A stretch of DNA of 64,000 nucleotides from Ilyomonas sp965214235 (lineage in GTDB: Bacteria; Bacteroidota; Bacteroidia; Chitinophagales; Chitinophagaceae), in assembly GCA_965214235.1 (NCBI GenBank), contig CBDCBH010000002.1, forward strand, positions 744,001-808,000. The letters are read 5' to 3'. This document shows positions 53,113-61,619 of this stretch, in pieces. The first letter of the stretch is position 1; every line of letters starts with the position of its first letter. The notes beneath the pieces are model-generated. The model searched no databases, had not been told where the DNA came from, and saw only the letters and a program-made list of their open reading frames with translations. The translations under genes and the position numbers were made by a program.

Positions 53113-55467
53113 CTAACCGATTAATTTATCCGGCGTAACCGGAATTTCCCTGATGCGTTTGCCGGTTGCATTATATACAGCATTTATAATGGCAGCCGTG
53201 ATGCCGGTAATTCCAATTTCACCTGCACCTCTTGCACCAACCGGACTGATGTAGGGATCATTTATACCGGTAAACTGCACATCAAACTGAGGCATGTCGG
53301 CATGAACAGGAACCAGGTAATCGGAAAGGTCTTTGGTAACAATGCGACCTGTATTTTCATCATATACACTACCTTCCATCAAAGCCATACCAATGCCGAA
53401 AATAGCGCCGCCCATAATCTGGCTTTTGGCTGTTTTTTCGTTTAGAATAGTACCAATGTCCATTGCGCTTGCCACCTTATCTACTTTAACCATTCCGGTG
53501 AGCGGATCAACCATCACTTTCACAAACTGCGCCCCGAAAGAATGAAAGGCAATCTTACTGCGGTCGAGCCCCTGGTCTTCTCTTACATAAGGATTGTCTT
53601 TGCTTTCATTTTTAGAACCGCCTTGTCCGCCGCCCTGGCTCCCACCGCCTTGCTTTGCGGTAGAATTAGCCTCTGTTTTTTGCGTTTCTTTGGTAGAAAC
53701 ATCAGTAGTAATTTCTGTTTCCACCAAAGGCATTTTATTCCTAGTTAATATCTGCGAGTATGTTTCGCTTTTTGACGGATCGTTGCGGGATGATAACGTG
53801 CCGTTATCTATTACAATAGCATTTTCATCCTGGCTGTACAAAGGCGATTTGGCATCGGTAATAGCCATCTTAACTACTTTGCTTCTTACTGTTAAGGCAG
53901 CCGCGCGCACTGCCGGGCCGGTGGTTGCCATGGTTTGAGAACCGCCCGAATTGGGACCCTGCGGATAAATGGTATCACCTAATTTAAATTCAACTTTATC
54001 AATCGGCAAACCCAGCGCATCAGCCATTACCTGCGCCATTACCGTATAAGTGCCGGTGCCAATATCCTGTGTGCAACTGGCTGCCACAGCATGACCATCC
54101 TGGTATAATTTTAACCGCACCGTTGCTTTGCTTCTGTTGGCAGGATAAGTTGCTGTTGCCATGCCATATCCAACCAGATAATTTCCTTCTTTTGTTACGC
54201 CCGCCTTGCTGTTGCGTTTTGCCCAGCCGATAGATTGCGCGCCCTTTTCATAACATTCTTTAAGATTTTTTGATGACCAGCTATGACCATCTTCCGGATT
54301 TTTTTCGGCATAATTAAGAAGCCGCAACTGAACCGGATCGATGTTTATTTTTTCCGCCAGTTCATCCATCGCTACTTCAAAGGCAAAAGTGCCGGGCGCT
54401 TCGCCTGGTGCTCTGGTTGGGCAAGGCGTTCCCTTGTTCAACCGTACTATATTTTGCGTGATATTAAGGTTAGGTGTATCGTACAACATCTTTGTGGCAA
54501 CACCTGCAGTTTCAACAAATTCATCAACAAAAGAAGTTTCAGATGTGGTTTCATGTTTCACCGACATGAGCTTGCCTTCTTTATCTGTACCGAGACCAAT
54601 CTTCTGAATGGTGAACGACCGCCGGCCGGCGCAGGTAAACATTTGACCTGTGCGTTCCAGCACAATTTTTACCGGACGGTTTACAAACTTAGCCGCCATG
54701 GGCGCCAAGATAGAATTTGCCCACATAAAACCTTTGGAACCAAAACCACCGCCGATAAAAGGCGAAATTAATCGTACCTTATCCGGCTGCATACCCAGCA
54801 TGGTTGATATAGCCGCGCGGTTACCAAATACAGATTGCGTAGCATCGTACACCGTAAGCGTATCGCCATCCCATACGGCGGCTGTGGCATGAGGTTCCAT
54901 TGGGTTGTGATGATAAACAGGCGTGTTATAAGTTTGCTCGATAACAACGGCCGCACTGGTCATGCCGGCGTCAGCGTCGCCTCGTTTTACCTGCACATCT
55001 GTTCCGCCAAGACCCTGCGATGGTTGATAAATTTTAGCATCCGGCTGGTTAATATCAAACACTGGTTTTTCTTCATTGTAAGTAACTTTAATTAACGAAG
55101 CCGCATGTTCGGCAACTTCAAATGTTTCGGCAATTACAACGGCAATGTGCTGACCATTATAAAAAATCCGTTCGCTTTGCAAAGGCAGCAAATCTTTCTC
55201 GGCAAACTTTCCGCTACCCGGGTCGCCACCACCCGACAATGTATGAAGACTCATTGCGTTTTTATACGTCATTACGCCCAGCACGCCTTTTAATTTTTCT
55301 GCTGCACCTGTATCAATTGTGTTGATATGACCTTTGGTGATTGTGCTTTGTACGGTTACTCCATACGCAATATTTTTTATGTTCCATTCGGCAGCATAGG
55401 TTGCGGTGCCGGTTACTTTTGCTTTGCCATCTTTACGGTCTATCGGTTTGCCGATGATGCTATCCAT
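53113..55467 (-). CDS. molybdenum hydroxylase large subunit (PaoC-like)
   Basis: The 784-residue catalytic subunit of a xanthine-oxidase-family enzyme. It has the Ald_Xan_dh_C module at the start (IGKPIDRKDGKAKVTGTATYAAEW), cofactor-binding FIGGGFGSKG, TRAPGEAPGTFAFE, QDIGTGTYTVMAQ and the catalytic-Glu region GARGAGEIGITG near the end. A Gln/Gly/Ser-rich loop (KQGGGSQGGGQGGSKN) interrupts the chain near residue 620. Partners are the Fe-S and FAD subunits upstream. Substrate is probably an aldehyde, by analogy to PaoABC. Confidence 0.92.
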   Translation of the reverse strand: MDSIIGKPIDRKDGKAKVTGTATYAAEWNIKNIAYGVTVQSTITKGHINTIDTGAAEKLKGVLGVMTYKNAMSLHTLSGGGDPGSGKFAEKDLLPLQSERIFYNGQHIAVVIAETFEVAEHAASLIKVTYNEEKPVFDINQPDAKIYQPSQGLGGTDVQVKRGDADAGMTSAAVVIEQTYNTPVYHHNPMEPHATAAVWDGDTLTVYDATQSVFGNRAAISTMLGMQPDKVRLISPFIGGGFGSKGFMWANSILAPMAAKFVNRPVKIVLERTGQMFTCAGRRSFTIQKIGLGTDKEGKLMSVKHETTSETSFVDEFVETAGVATKMLYDTPNLNITQNIVRLNKGTPCPTRAPGEAPGTFAFEVAMDELAEKINIDPVQLRLLNYAEKNPEDGHSWSSKNLKECYEKGAQSIGWAKRNSKAGVTKEGNYLVGYGMATATYPANRSKATVRLKLYQDGHAVAASCTQDIGTGTYTVMAQVMADALGLPIDKVEFKLGDTIYPQGPNSGGSQTMATTGPAVRAAALTVRSKVVKMAITDAKSPLYSQDENAIVIDNGTLSSRNDPSKSETYSQILTRNKMPLVETEITTDVSTKETQKTEANSTAKQGGGSQGGGQGGSKNESKDNPYVREDQGLDRSKIAFHSFGAQFVKVMVDPLTGMVKVDKVASAMDIGTILNEKTAKSQIMGGAIFGIGMALMEGSVYDENTGRIVTKDLSDYLVPVHADMPQFDVQFTGINDPYISPVGARGAGEIGITGITAAIINAVYNATGKRIREIPVTPDKLIG

Positions 55468-55468
55468 A

Positions 55469-56449
55469 TTAACCTCCTATCGTTTGTAGTGCGCTGATAA
55501 TTGTTTGTTTGGCAAGCTGGGGTTTAAAAGCATTGTACTTGTATGTTTTTGCTTCTTTTAATGCAATATCTGCCGCTTCTTTGTAGGTATCTGTTGATGT
55601 ATTTTTTCCAATTAATAATTGCTCGGCTTCCTTCGCCCGCCAGGGTTTGGTTCCAACGCCGCCTAATGCAATTCTTGCGTTTTTAATTACTCCATTTTTA
55701 ACATCCAGCGCAACAGCAGCCGAGGTTAAAGCAAATTCGTATGATTGCCTGTCGCGCACTTTTAGATAGGTTGAATGATGAGCAAAAAATAAAGCAGGAA
55801 TTTCAACAGCCGTAATTAATTCGCCGGGCTGTAATGTATTTTCAATGTGAGGTGTATTACTGGGCACCACATGAAAATCTAAGAACGGAATAGCCCGTTC
55901 GCCATGCGCACCTTCCACATGAATAATGGCATCCAGCGCTGCCATAGCAACGCACATATCGGAAGGATGTGTGGCAATGCAGGCATCGCTCGTGCCTAAA
56001 ATTGCATGAATGCGGTTATAACCGTTAATGGCTGAACAACCGCTTCCCGGCTCGCGTTTATTGCAAGGTGTTGCGGTATCATAAAAATAATAGCAACGGG
56101 TTCTTTGTAAGATATTTCCGCCGGTGGTTGCCATGTTTCTTAACTGGGCAGAAGCACCGGAGAGCACCGCTTGCGACAACATCGGGTAATGGGTACTGAT
56201 TATTTTATGATATGCCAGATCGCTGTTGCGCACCAGCGCACCAATGCGGATGTTTCCGTTGGGCAAGGTTTCTATTTTTTGTAACGGAAGCAATGTGATA
56301 TCAATTACCTGCTGCGGCTTTTCAATATTCATTTTCATCAGATCAACCAGATTGGTTCCTCCACCAATGAACTTAGCATCGGTGTTTGCACCAATTGCGC
56401 CAATCGCTTCTTTATTCGTTTTTACTTTACTAAACGTAAATGGATACAT
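55469..56449 (-). CDS. molybdenum hydroxylase FAD subunit (PaoB-like, with extra Fe-S site)
   Basis: A 326-residue FAD-binding middle subunit. The FAD motif is KFIGGGTNLVDLMK, with TTGGNILQRTRC following. Four cysteines (Cys119, Cys129, Cys138 and Cys157) occur in the insert RCYYFYDTATPCNKREPGSGC and in DACIAT. This matches the E. coli PaoB pattern, which holds an extra [4Fe-4S] cluster not found in ordinary xanthine dehydrogenases. One base separates it from the large-subunit gene. Confidence 0.92.
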   Translation of the reverse strand: MYPFTFSKVKTNKEAIGAIGANTDAKFIGGGTNLVDLMKMNIEKPQQVIDITLLPLQKIETLPNGNIRIGALVRNSDLAYHKIISTHYPMLSQAVLSGASAQLRNMATTGGNILQRTRCYYFYDTATPCNKREPGSGCSAINGYNRIHAILGTSDACIATHPSDMCVAMAALDAIIHVEGAHGERAIPFLDFHVVPSNTPHIENTLQPGELITAVEIPALFFAHHSTYLKVRDRQSYEFALTSAAVALDVKNGVIKNARIALGGVGTKPWRAKEAEQLLIGKNTSTDTYKEAADIALKEAKTYKYNAFKPQLAKQTIISALQTIGG

Positions 56450-56469
56450 AGGTAAATATGTGTTGTAAA

Positions 56470-57093
56470 TTAAGCGCTTTGCTGAACTTCTTTAATAGCA
56501 TCCAGGATGTTTTGATAAGCACCGCAACGGCAGATATTGCCGCTCATTAACTCGCGGATGTCGGCATCGGTTTTTGCGTGTCCTTCTTTTAATAAGCCAA
56601 CGGCAGAGCAGATTTGCCCTGGTGTGCAATAGCCGCATTGAAACGCATCGTGCTTTAAAAAAGCTTCCTGCATCGGGTGTAGCTTGTCTTCGGTTCCCAA
56701 GCCTTCAATGGTAGTGATTTCCGACCCTTCGCACATCGCCGCAAAATGTAAACATGAGTTGATTCTTGTTCCATCAACCAAAACCGTACAGGCGCCGCAC
56801 TGACCACGGTCGCATCCTTTTTTTGTGCCGGTCATCTGCATGTTTTCACGAAGTGCATCCAGCAAGGTTGTTCGCGGATCAATCTCTATTGTTTTCTTTT
56901 TGCCGTTAACGGTTAAAGCCACCGTCATCATACCTGGTTGAGCGGCTCTTAGTTTATTTAAAATCTTTTTGTTTGATGAAGCGCTAACGGCTAAACCTGC
57001 TGTAAGTGCTGAGGTATGAGCGATAAATTCCCGTCTGGTTGTAGTGCTGCTTTCTTCTTTTTGGGGAAGATGGGTGTTTTTGTTTTCGTTCAT
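56470..57093 (-). CDS. molybdenum hydroxylase [2Fe-2S] subunit with Tat signal (PaoA-like)
   Basis: The 207-residue small subunit starts with a twin-arginine signal (TTRREFIAHTSALTAGLAVS), so the whole complex is probably periplasmic. The plant-type cluster uses Cys94, Cys99, Cys102 and Cys114 (CDRGQCGACTVLVDG); the second cluster uses Cys153, Cys156, Cys188 and Cys190 (CGYCTPGQ, CRCGAY). It is first in the five-gene operon. PaoABC-type order (Fe-S, FAD, Mo) and the Tat signal fit a periplasmic aldehyde oxidoreductase. Confidence 0.94.
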   Translation of the reverse strand: MNENKNTHLPQKEESSTTTRREFIAHTSALTAGLAVSASSNKKILNKLRAAQPGMMTVALTVNGKKKTIEIDPRTTLLDALRENMQMTGTKKGCDRGQCGACTVLVDGTRINSCLHFAAMCEGSEITTIEGLGTEDKLHPMQEAFLKHDAFQCGYCTPGQICSAVGLLKEGHAKTDADIRELMSGNICRCGAYQNILDAIKEVQQSA

Positions 57094-57209
57094 GAAACAA
57101 TTTATAAATTAGTATTGGAGTAAAAGAAAACAGTACAAATAATATGCTATGAAATGGATGAAGAAAGGTAAGATACCGGAAATTTGTTTGGATTACCTAA
57201 TACATAAAA

Positions 57210-57231
57210 AAGCCTTGCTATGGCAAGGCTT
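57210..57231 (-). terminator. intrinsic terminator of the PepSY-PAP2-propeller operon
   Basis: AAGCCTTGC, loop TATG, GCAAGGCTT. On the minus strand it is followed by TTTTTTATG, ending the transcript before the molybdenum operon. Confidence 0.88.
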
Positions 57232-57272
57232 TACTTTTTACAGGTTGTTATATTTAGTGTTGAAAAAATAAT

Positions 57273-58277
57273 TTATTTTACTACTACAACCTGAAACGTT
57301 CCTGGTATCATCGGCGCTCTTCTTTCGCCTGCAGCGGCTGTTCCAAAATCTGCCGTTGGAAGGTAAACAGTGTTTGTTTTTGTATCAACAGTAGAAGTTC
57401 TTGCACCGCGTTTGGTAGGCACATTTGCCACTACGTCAAACTTATCTTTTGTTGTTTCTTTTATTACCGTTAATGTGCCTTCACCATTAGATGAATAAGC
57501 CAGTTTAGTATTCGGGTTAAAATCCGTTCCATCGCAGCCATCGCCAATAGGAACTTGTGCAACCACTTTGCCATTTGTAGCATCTATCACCATCATCATT
57601 TTGTTATCGCAACCGGCAAACAAACGTTTGGTGGAACGGTCAATTGCCAAACCGGAAGGTGATGTGCCGGGCGCAATAGGCCACGAAGCAATCAATTGAT
57701 GCTTTGTAATATCAACTACTTCAATTTCGCTTTTGTCTTCGTTGTTTATAAAAACTTTTCCGGCACCATCGCTTACAGCAGTTTCCGGTTTTCCTTTTAC
57801 GTCAATTGTCGCCACTACTTTATCGGTTGTCGGATCAATCACCGAAAGATTGCCGCTTCTGCCATTGCAAGTGATGATCGTGTTGGAATAATCATCCCAA
57901 AAAATAGCATCCGGGTTTTGGTCAGTGGCAACGCTGTCAAGCACTTTTAGTGTAGTTAAATCAAACACGGTTACGTTGTTAGATCTGCCATTGCTGGTAA
58001 AACCTTTGTTTACCGAATGCACAACTGCAACACCATGCACGCCCATTGTGTTGGGAATTACACCCAGCGAATCGCCGGTAGTTTTATCAAGCACATTCAC
58101 CTGTGTGCCATGCGAAACATAAAGCTTATTGGATGCGGTATCAACAAAAATATAATCCCATCCGCCGCCACTTTTAATGTGAAAAGTATTTTTCACTTGC
58201 ATGCTGCTGCTTTGTGCGAATGACGATTGCAGACCCGCGAAACATAATACTGCAGTTGCTAAAAAAACTTTGTTCAT
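57273..58277 (-). CDS. YncE-like beta-propeller protein, secreted
   Basis: The 334-residue product has a signal peptide (MNKVFLATAVLCFAGLQSSFAQ) and about seven repeated blades of the YVTN/NHL type, with recurring patterns such as NNVTVFDLTTLKVLDSV, GNLSVIDPTTDKVVATID and SEIEVVDITKHQLIASW. Such proteins are periplasmic scaffolds of unknown function (E. coli YncE binds DNA in vitro). It follows the PAP2 gene by 12 bases and ends just before the terminator. Confidence 0.88.
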   Translation of the reverse strand: MNKVFLATAVLCFAGLQSSFAQSSSMQVKNTFHIKSGGGWDYIFVDTASNKLYVSHGTQVNVLDKTTGDSLGVIPNTMGVHGVAVVHSVNKGFTSNGRSNNVTVFDLTTLKVLDSVATDQNPDAIFWDDYSNTIITCNGRSGNLSVIDPTTDKVVATIDVKGKPETAVSDGAGKVFINNEDKSEIEVVDITKHQLIASWPIAPGTSPSGLAIDRSTKRLFAGCDNKMMMVIDATNGKVVAQVPIGDGCDGTDFNPNTKLAYSSNGEGTLTVIKETTKDKFDVVANVPTKRGARTSTVDTKTNTVYLPTADFGTAAAGERRAPMIPGTFQVVVVK

Positions 58278-58289
58278 AGTGCTTTGTTT

Positions 58290-59030
58290 TTATAATTGAT
58301 AATGATAAATCGGTTTTGCTTTTTTATGGTTAGGTTGTACAATCCATTCTGATAATTTTGCCGATGCTATTCCAAAACCGGCGCCGGCAATTACATCGCT
58401 TGCCCAATGCCGGTTGTTTAAAACTCGCAGCACACCAACTGCCGTTGCACTTGTATATGCCGATGCTGTTAGCCAAACGTTATGCTGCGCAAATTCATCG
58501 CTAAAAATAGTAGCTCCGGCAAACGCTTGTGCGGTATGGCCTGATGGAAACGATGTAGGTGCTGCATCATCCGGCCTGGGCACTTTGGCAATATGTTTTA
58601 CCGTTTGAACTAATGCAGTAACAACCACTTCTGTAACCACTACTTTTTCGGTGTATTTCCAAAATGAATGTTCTTTGTTATTGATGAGAGCCGCATATCC
58701 CGCCGCCATTGGCGAAAACTGCAAATAGTTATCTATGCTGGTATGAAAGGTTGCAAAGTTCCTGTCTCTTGCGTATTTTATTTTATCGTCCGGAATAATA
58801 AATTTACCTGAAATACCCAATGCTCCGGTAGTTATTAAACTAAGAGGAATAATAAAAGATTGAACCGTAATTTTTTTTGATTGATAGAAAACAATTTGCT
58901 TCGTAGTATGCATAGAATCAAGCCCAATATGGCTTTGCGCGTTTACATTATCGCCGGATGCAAACCCTGCAATAAAAACAAACATTTGCCAGTGGTTTCT
59001 TTTTATAACCTTGCATTTTGCAATCATCAA
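58290..59030 (-). CDS. PAP2-family phosphatase
   Basis: A 246-residue membrane-associated acid phosphatase of the PAP2 superfamily. The three conserved motifs are KHIAKVPRPDD, PTSFPSGHTAQAF and RVLNNRHWASDVIAGAGFG, with the catalytic histidines in the second and third. An N-terminal hydrophobic segment is probably a signal or anchor. Likely substrates are lipid phosphates such as undecaprenyl pyrophosphate or phosphatidic acid. The start overlaps the upstream stop by 4 bases (ATGA). Confidence 0.92.
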   Translation of the reverse strand: MMIAKCKVIKRNHWQMFVFIAGFASGDNVNAQSHIGLDSMHTTKQIVFYQSKKITVQSFIIPLSLITTGALGISGKFIIPDDKIKYARDRNFATFHTSIDNYLQFSPMAAGYAALINNKEHSFWKYTEKVVVTEVVVTALVQTVKHIAKVPRPDDAAPTSFPSGHTAQAFAGATIFSDEFAQHNVWLTASAYTSATAVGVLRVLNNRHWASDVIAGAGFGIASAKLSEWIVQPNHKKAKPIYHYQL

Positions 59031-59431
59031 TCTTTTTCTTCTTTCAAAAATTTACCGTTCATATCAAACAATAAATCTTTTCCCTTTACTTCGGCTTCAT
59101 ACATTTTTTCATTGCCTCTAACAATTACAGCCGCTTCTTTTATCGGTTCATCTTTATAGTTTGTTTTTACATAGTTAATAACAGAAGAAGGCAGATCGCT
59201 CACTTTCATGTCTGTTTCCGTTTCAGTTAAAGTTCCGTTCGCAGTAAATGTAGCCGACATGGTTGTACCTTCTTTTGTAAAGTTAGCTTCATACTTTCCA
59301 TCTTCTTTATCCCACTTCTTTACTATCGTGTTTGGAAAGGTTTTGCTAAAAGAGTTTTTTACAGCAGCCGGCGTGTTTTGTGCTGTGCATTGAATTGTTG
59401 CCAGCAAAGCAAAAACCATTATTATTTTCAT
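59027..59431 (-). CDS. PepSY-like secreted protein
   Basis: The 134-residue product has a signal peptide (MKIIMVFALLATIQCTAQ) and a PepSY-like beta-domain duplicated in part: AVKNSFSKTFPNTIVKKWDKEDGKYEANF, then LPSSVINYVKTNYKDEPIKEAAVI with MYEAEVKGKDLLFDMNGKFL. Such proteins are common in Bacteroidota, secreted and of unknown role. It is first in the three-gene operon. Confidence 0.88.
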   Translation of the reverse strand: MKIIMVFALLATIQCTAQNTPAAVKNSFSKTFPNTIVKKWDKEDGKYEANFTKEGTTMSATFTANGTLTETETDMKVSDLPSSVINYVKTNYKDEPIKEAAVIVRGNEKMYEAEVKGKDLLFDMNGKFLKEEKD

Positions 59432-59449
59432 AACTGTTCCTTTTCATAA

Positions 59450-59457
59450 CAAACGTA
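59450..59457 (-). promoter_or_regulatory. -7 box of the PepSY-PAP2-propeller operon
   Basis: Minus strand TACGTTTG, 18 bases before the ATG at 59431. No good -33 element. Confidence 0.45.
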
Positions 59458-59540
59458 TAGTTCAATTCTGTGTAGATTTTGGAGTAGAATAACTATCAAA
59501 ACTACTTCTTTAGAAAATTAACATCGCAGTCGTAAAAAAA

Positions 59541-59570
59541 TTTGCCGGATGAAACAAACTTGTATCTTCG
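59541..59570 (+). promoter_or_regulatory. promoter of the ytr-type ABC operon
   Basis: TTTG (59541-59544), 18 bases, TATCTTCG (59563-59570; one mismatch to TAnnTTTG). The start site would fall inside the palindrome just downstream. Confidence 0.6.
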
Positions 59571-59571
59571 C

Positions 59572-59595
59572 AGTGTACTATATCACTAATACACT
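59572..59595. promoter_or_regulatory. GntR (YtrA-type) operator
   Basis: AGTGTA-N12-TACACT, a 24-base palindrome-ended site with a further TAT..ATA-like centre. It overlaps the predicted transcription start and touches the ATG of the first gene. The third gene of this operon encodes a GntR-family regulator, so autoregulation by this site is very likely. Confidence 0.75.
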
Positions 59596-60432
59596 ATGAT
59601 ACAGATTCAAGATTTATCTTTTGGTTATAAAAGAAAAAAACTTCTATACAAAAATTTAAACCTGACGCTTGAAGCAGGAAGCATTTACGGGCTGCTTGGC
59701 AGGAATGGCGCAGGCAAATCAACACTGCTTAAAAATTTCATCGGCTTATTATTCCCAACGAACGGCACTATTTCGGTAAATGGTTATTCGCCGAAAAAAA
59801 GATTGCCTTCTTTCTTAGAAACGATTTATTTTATTCCTGAAGAAGTATATGTACCTGCCTTAACTATTGACAGCTACAAGAATTTATTCGCCCCATTTTA
59901 TCCTTCATTCAATGAAGAACAGTTTTATAGTTACTTAGATCAATTAGATGTAAAAGAAAAAGGCAAGTTGAATGCCTTATCGTTTGGTCAGCAAAAGAAA
60001 TTCATCATTGCTTTTGCGCTTGCCTGCAATACAAGTATTTTATTATTAGATGAACCTACCAACGGACTTGATATCCCTTCTAAAATAAAGTTTAGAAAAT
60101 TAATTTCATCTGTGTTTACCGGCGATAAAATCATTTTTATATCTACCCATCAAATACGTGATTTAGACAACTTAATAGACCGCGTAATTATTGTTGATAA
60201 CGGCGACCTGCTGTTAAATGCCTCCATAAAAGAGATAGCGGATAAGCTTTGTTTTAAAACGGTGCCGGAGCTTCCTGAAACGGGCAAAATTTTATATGCG
60301 GAAGATTCATTAAAAGGACAAACAATAGTGGTAGAAAATTTAGGGAATGAAGATTCTAAAATAAATCTTGAGCATTTATTTAATGCGATAACAGAAAACC
60401 CAACAATGGCAAAATCAATTTTTCAAAACTAA
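59596..60432 (+). CDS. ABC transporter ATPase (YtrB-like)
   Basis: A 278-residue ABC ATPase. Walker A is GRNGAGKST (residues 35-43), the signature is LSFGQQKKFIIAFAL, Walker B ILLLDEPTNGLDIPS, and the His switch IFISTHQIRD. The C-terminal 60 residues form a short extra domain. The signature LSFGQQKK rather than LSGGQ is typical of the YtrB/ABC-2 subgroup. It is first in an operon with a membrane protein, a GntR regulator and a small anchored protein. Confidence 0.92.
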   Translation: MIQIQDLSFGYKRKKLLYKNLNLTLEAGSIYGLLGRNGAGKSTLLKNFIGLLFPTNGTISVNGYSPKKRLPSFLETIYFIPEEVYVPALTIDSYKNLFAPFYPSFNEEQFYSYLDQLDVKEKGKLNALSFGQQKKFIIAFALACNTSILLLDEPTNGLDIPSKIKFRKLISSVFTGDKIIFISTHQIRDLDNLIDRVIIVDNGDLLLNASIKEIADKLCFKTVPELPETGKILYAEDSLKGQTIVVENLGNEDSKINLEHLFNAITENPTMAKSIFQN

Positions 60433-60434
60433 TC

Positions 60435-61232
60435 ATGATGAATAATACATTCAATGCAAAAAGATTCGGACTACTGGTAAAGAAAGCATTATTGGAAAGA
60501 CCTGCACAAATGTTTGGCTTTACAGGGTTATTACTTGCGCTTGTTTTAATATTGTACGCGGTTATAAAATCATTAGCAGGATTTAACGGGGCGCAAAACC
60601 TAACATTTATATGGGGACTGCCAGGCGGCAGCTTTTTTTTAGCTTCGTTTGTTTTTGGTTATTTTTCTTCCAATGCCAGTGGCTCATCCTTTCTCACACT
60701 TCCTGCATCTCACTTCGAAAAATGGCTTTGCGGTGTTTTAATTGCAGGTATTTTATATCCTGTTATTTTTTTAATTTTTTACCGTATTATAGATACCAGC
60801 TTTGTTGCAATGTACCATAACAGTCTTAACTCGTCTTCACCATTTTACAAACAGCAATACCAATCTGTTTTTCTGTTTGATTTTAATGGTTTCATCGCCT
60901 GGAAAGTGTATCCGATGTTCTTCTTTTTAACAGGCGCAATGCTGGTGGGTTCACTGTATTTTAATAAAGTAGCTTTTATAAAAACCGCTATTATAATAAG
61001 CATACTTTGTATTGGTGTTTTCGGATTAAACTGGATGATAGCCAAACTATTTTTTGGCAATATCAGCGATGCAGGTCCTTTTAATCATGTAACCATCCCG
61101 GTAGAGAAAGAAGAAGGGTCTATCGAATTGCCTTCAGGTATTAGTTATGCTTTTAATTATAGTATTTCTTACATCATTCCAACTATATTATGGATACTGG
61201 CATTTACCCGTTTGAGAGAAAAAGAATTTTAA
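60435..61232 (+). CDS. ABC transporter permease-like membrane protein
   Basis: The 265-residue product has six hydrophobic segments, for example FTGLLLALVLILYAVIKSLA, FFLASFVFGYFSS, WLCGVLIAGILYPVIFLIFY, FFFLTGAMLVGSLYF, TAIIISILCIGVFGLNWMIA and SYIIPTILWILAF, consistent with an ABC-2-type permease. It lies 2 bases after the ATPase gene and should form a complex with it. Substrate unknown; YtrA-controlled systems respond to cell-wall antibiotics in Bacillus. Confidence 0.85.
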   Translation: MMNNTFNAKRFGLLVKKALLERPAQMFGFTGLLLALVLILYAVIKSLAGFNGAQNLTFIWGLPGGSFFLASFVFGYFSSNASGSSFLTLPASHFEKWLCGVLIAGILYPVIFLIFYRIIDTSFVAMYHNSLNSSSPFYKQQYQSVFLFDFNGFIAWKVYPMFFFLTGAMLVGSLYFNKVAFIKTAIIISILCIGVFGLNWMIAKLFFGNISDAGPFNHVTIPVEKEEGSIELPSGISYAFNYSISYIIPTILWILAFTRLREKEF

Positions 61233-61241
61233 ATTTTATGC

Positions 61242-61616
61242 ATGGAGTTTAAAGAAAACCCCGCCATTTATATACAGATAGCAGAATATGTATGCGAACA
61301 GATCCTTTTAAAAAAGTGGAAGCTGGGCGATAAGATTATCAGCATAAGAGAGCTTGCCGTAAATATGGAAGTAAACCCCAACACGGTGCAGAGAGCTTAT
61401 GACTTTTTACAGCAACAGGATATAATAACCAATAAAAGAGGCATAGGATATTTTATAGAAGAGGATGCAATGGACAGTATACTCAATTTCAGACGTAAAC
61501 AATTCATAGAAAACGAACTGCCTGTTTTTATGCGAAACATTTTTTTGTTGAAAATAGATTTTAAAGAAATTAAGATACTCTATGACCAATTTGTAAAAGA
61601 CAATTTTAAAAAATAA
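61242..61616 (+). CDS. GntR-family regulator, YtrA subgroup
   Basis: A short 124-residue GntR protein with the winged helix (IYIQIAEYVCEQILLKKWKLGD, then SIRELAVNMEVNPNTVQRAYDFL and GIGYFI) and only about 45 residues after it, the reduced effector domain typical of YtrA. YtrA proteins repress their own ABC operons. The probable operator is the palindrome at 59572-59595. Gap to the permease gene is 9 bases. Confidence 0.92.
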   Translation: MEFKENPAIYIQIAEYVCEQILLKKWKLGDKIISIRELAVNMEVNPNTVQRAYDFLQQQDIITNKRGIGYFIEEDAMDSILNFRRKQFIENELPVFMRNIFLLKIDFKEIKILYDQFVKDNFKK

Positions 61617-61619
61617 GTT

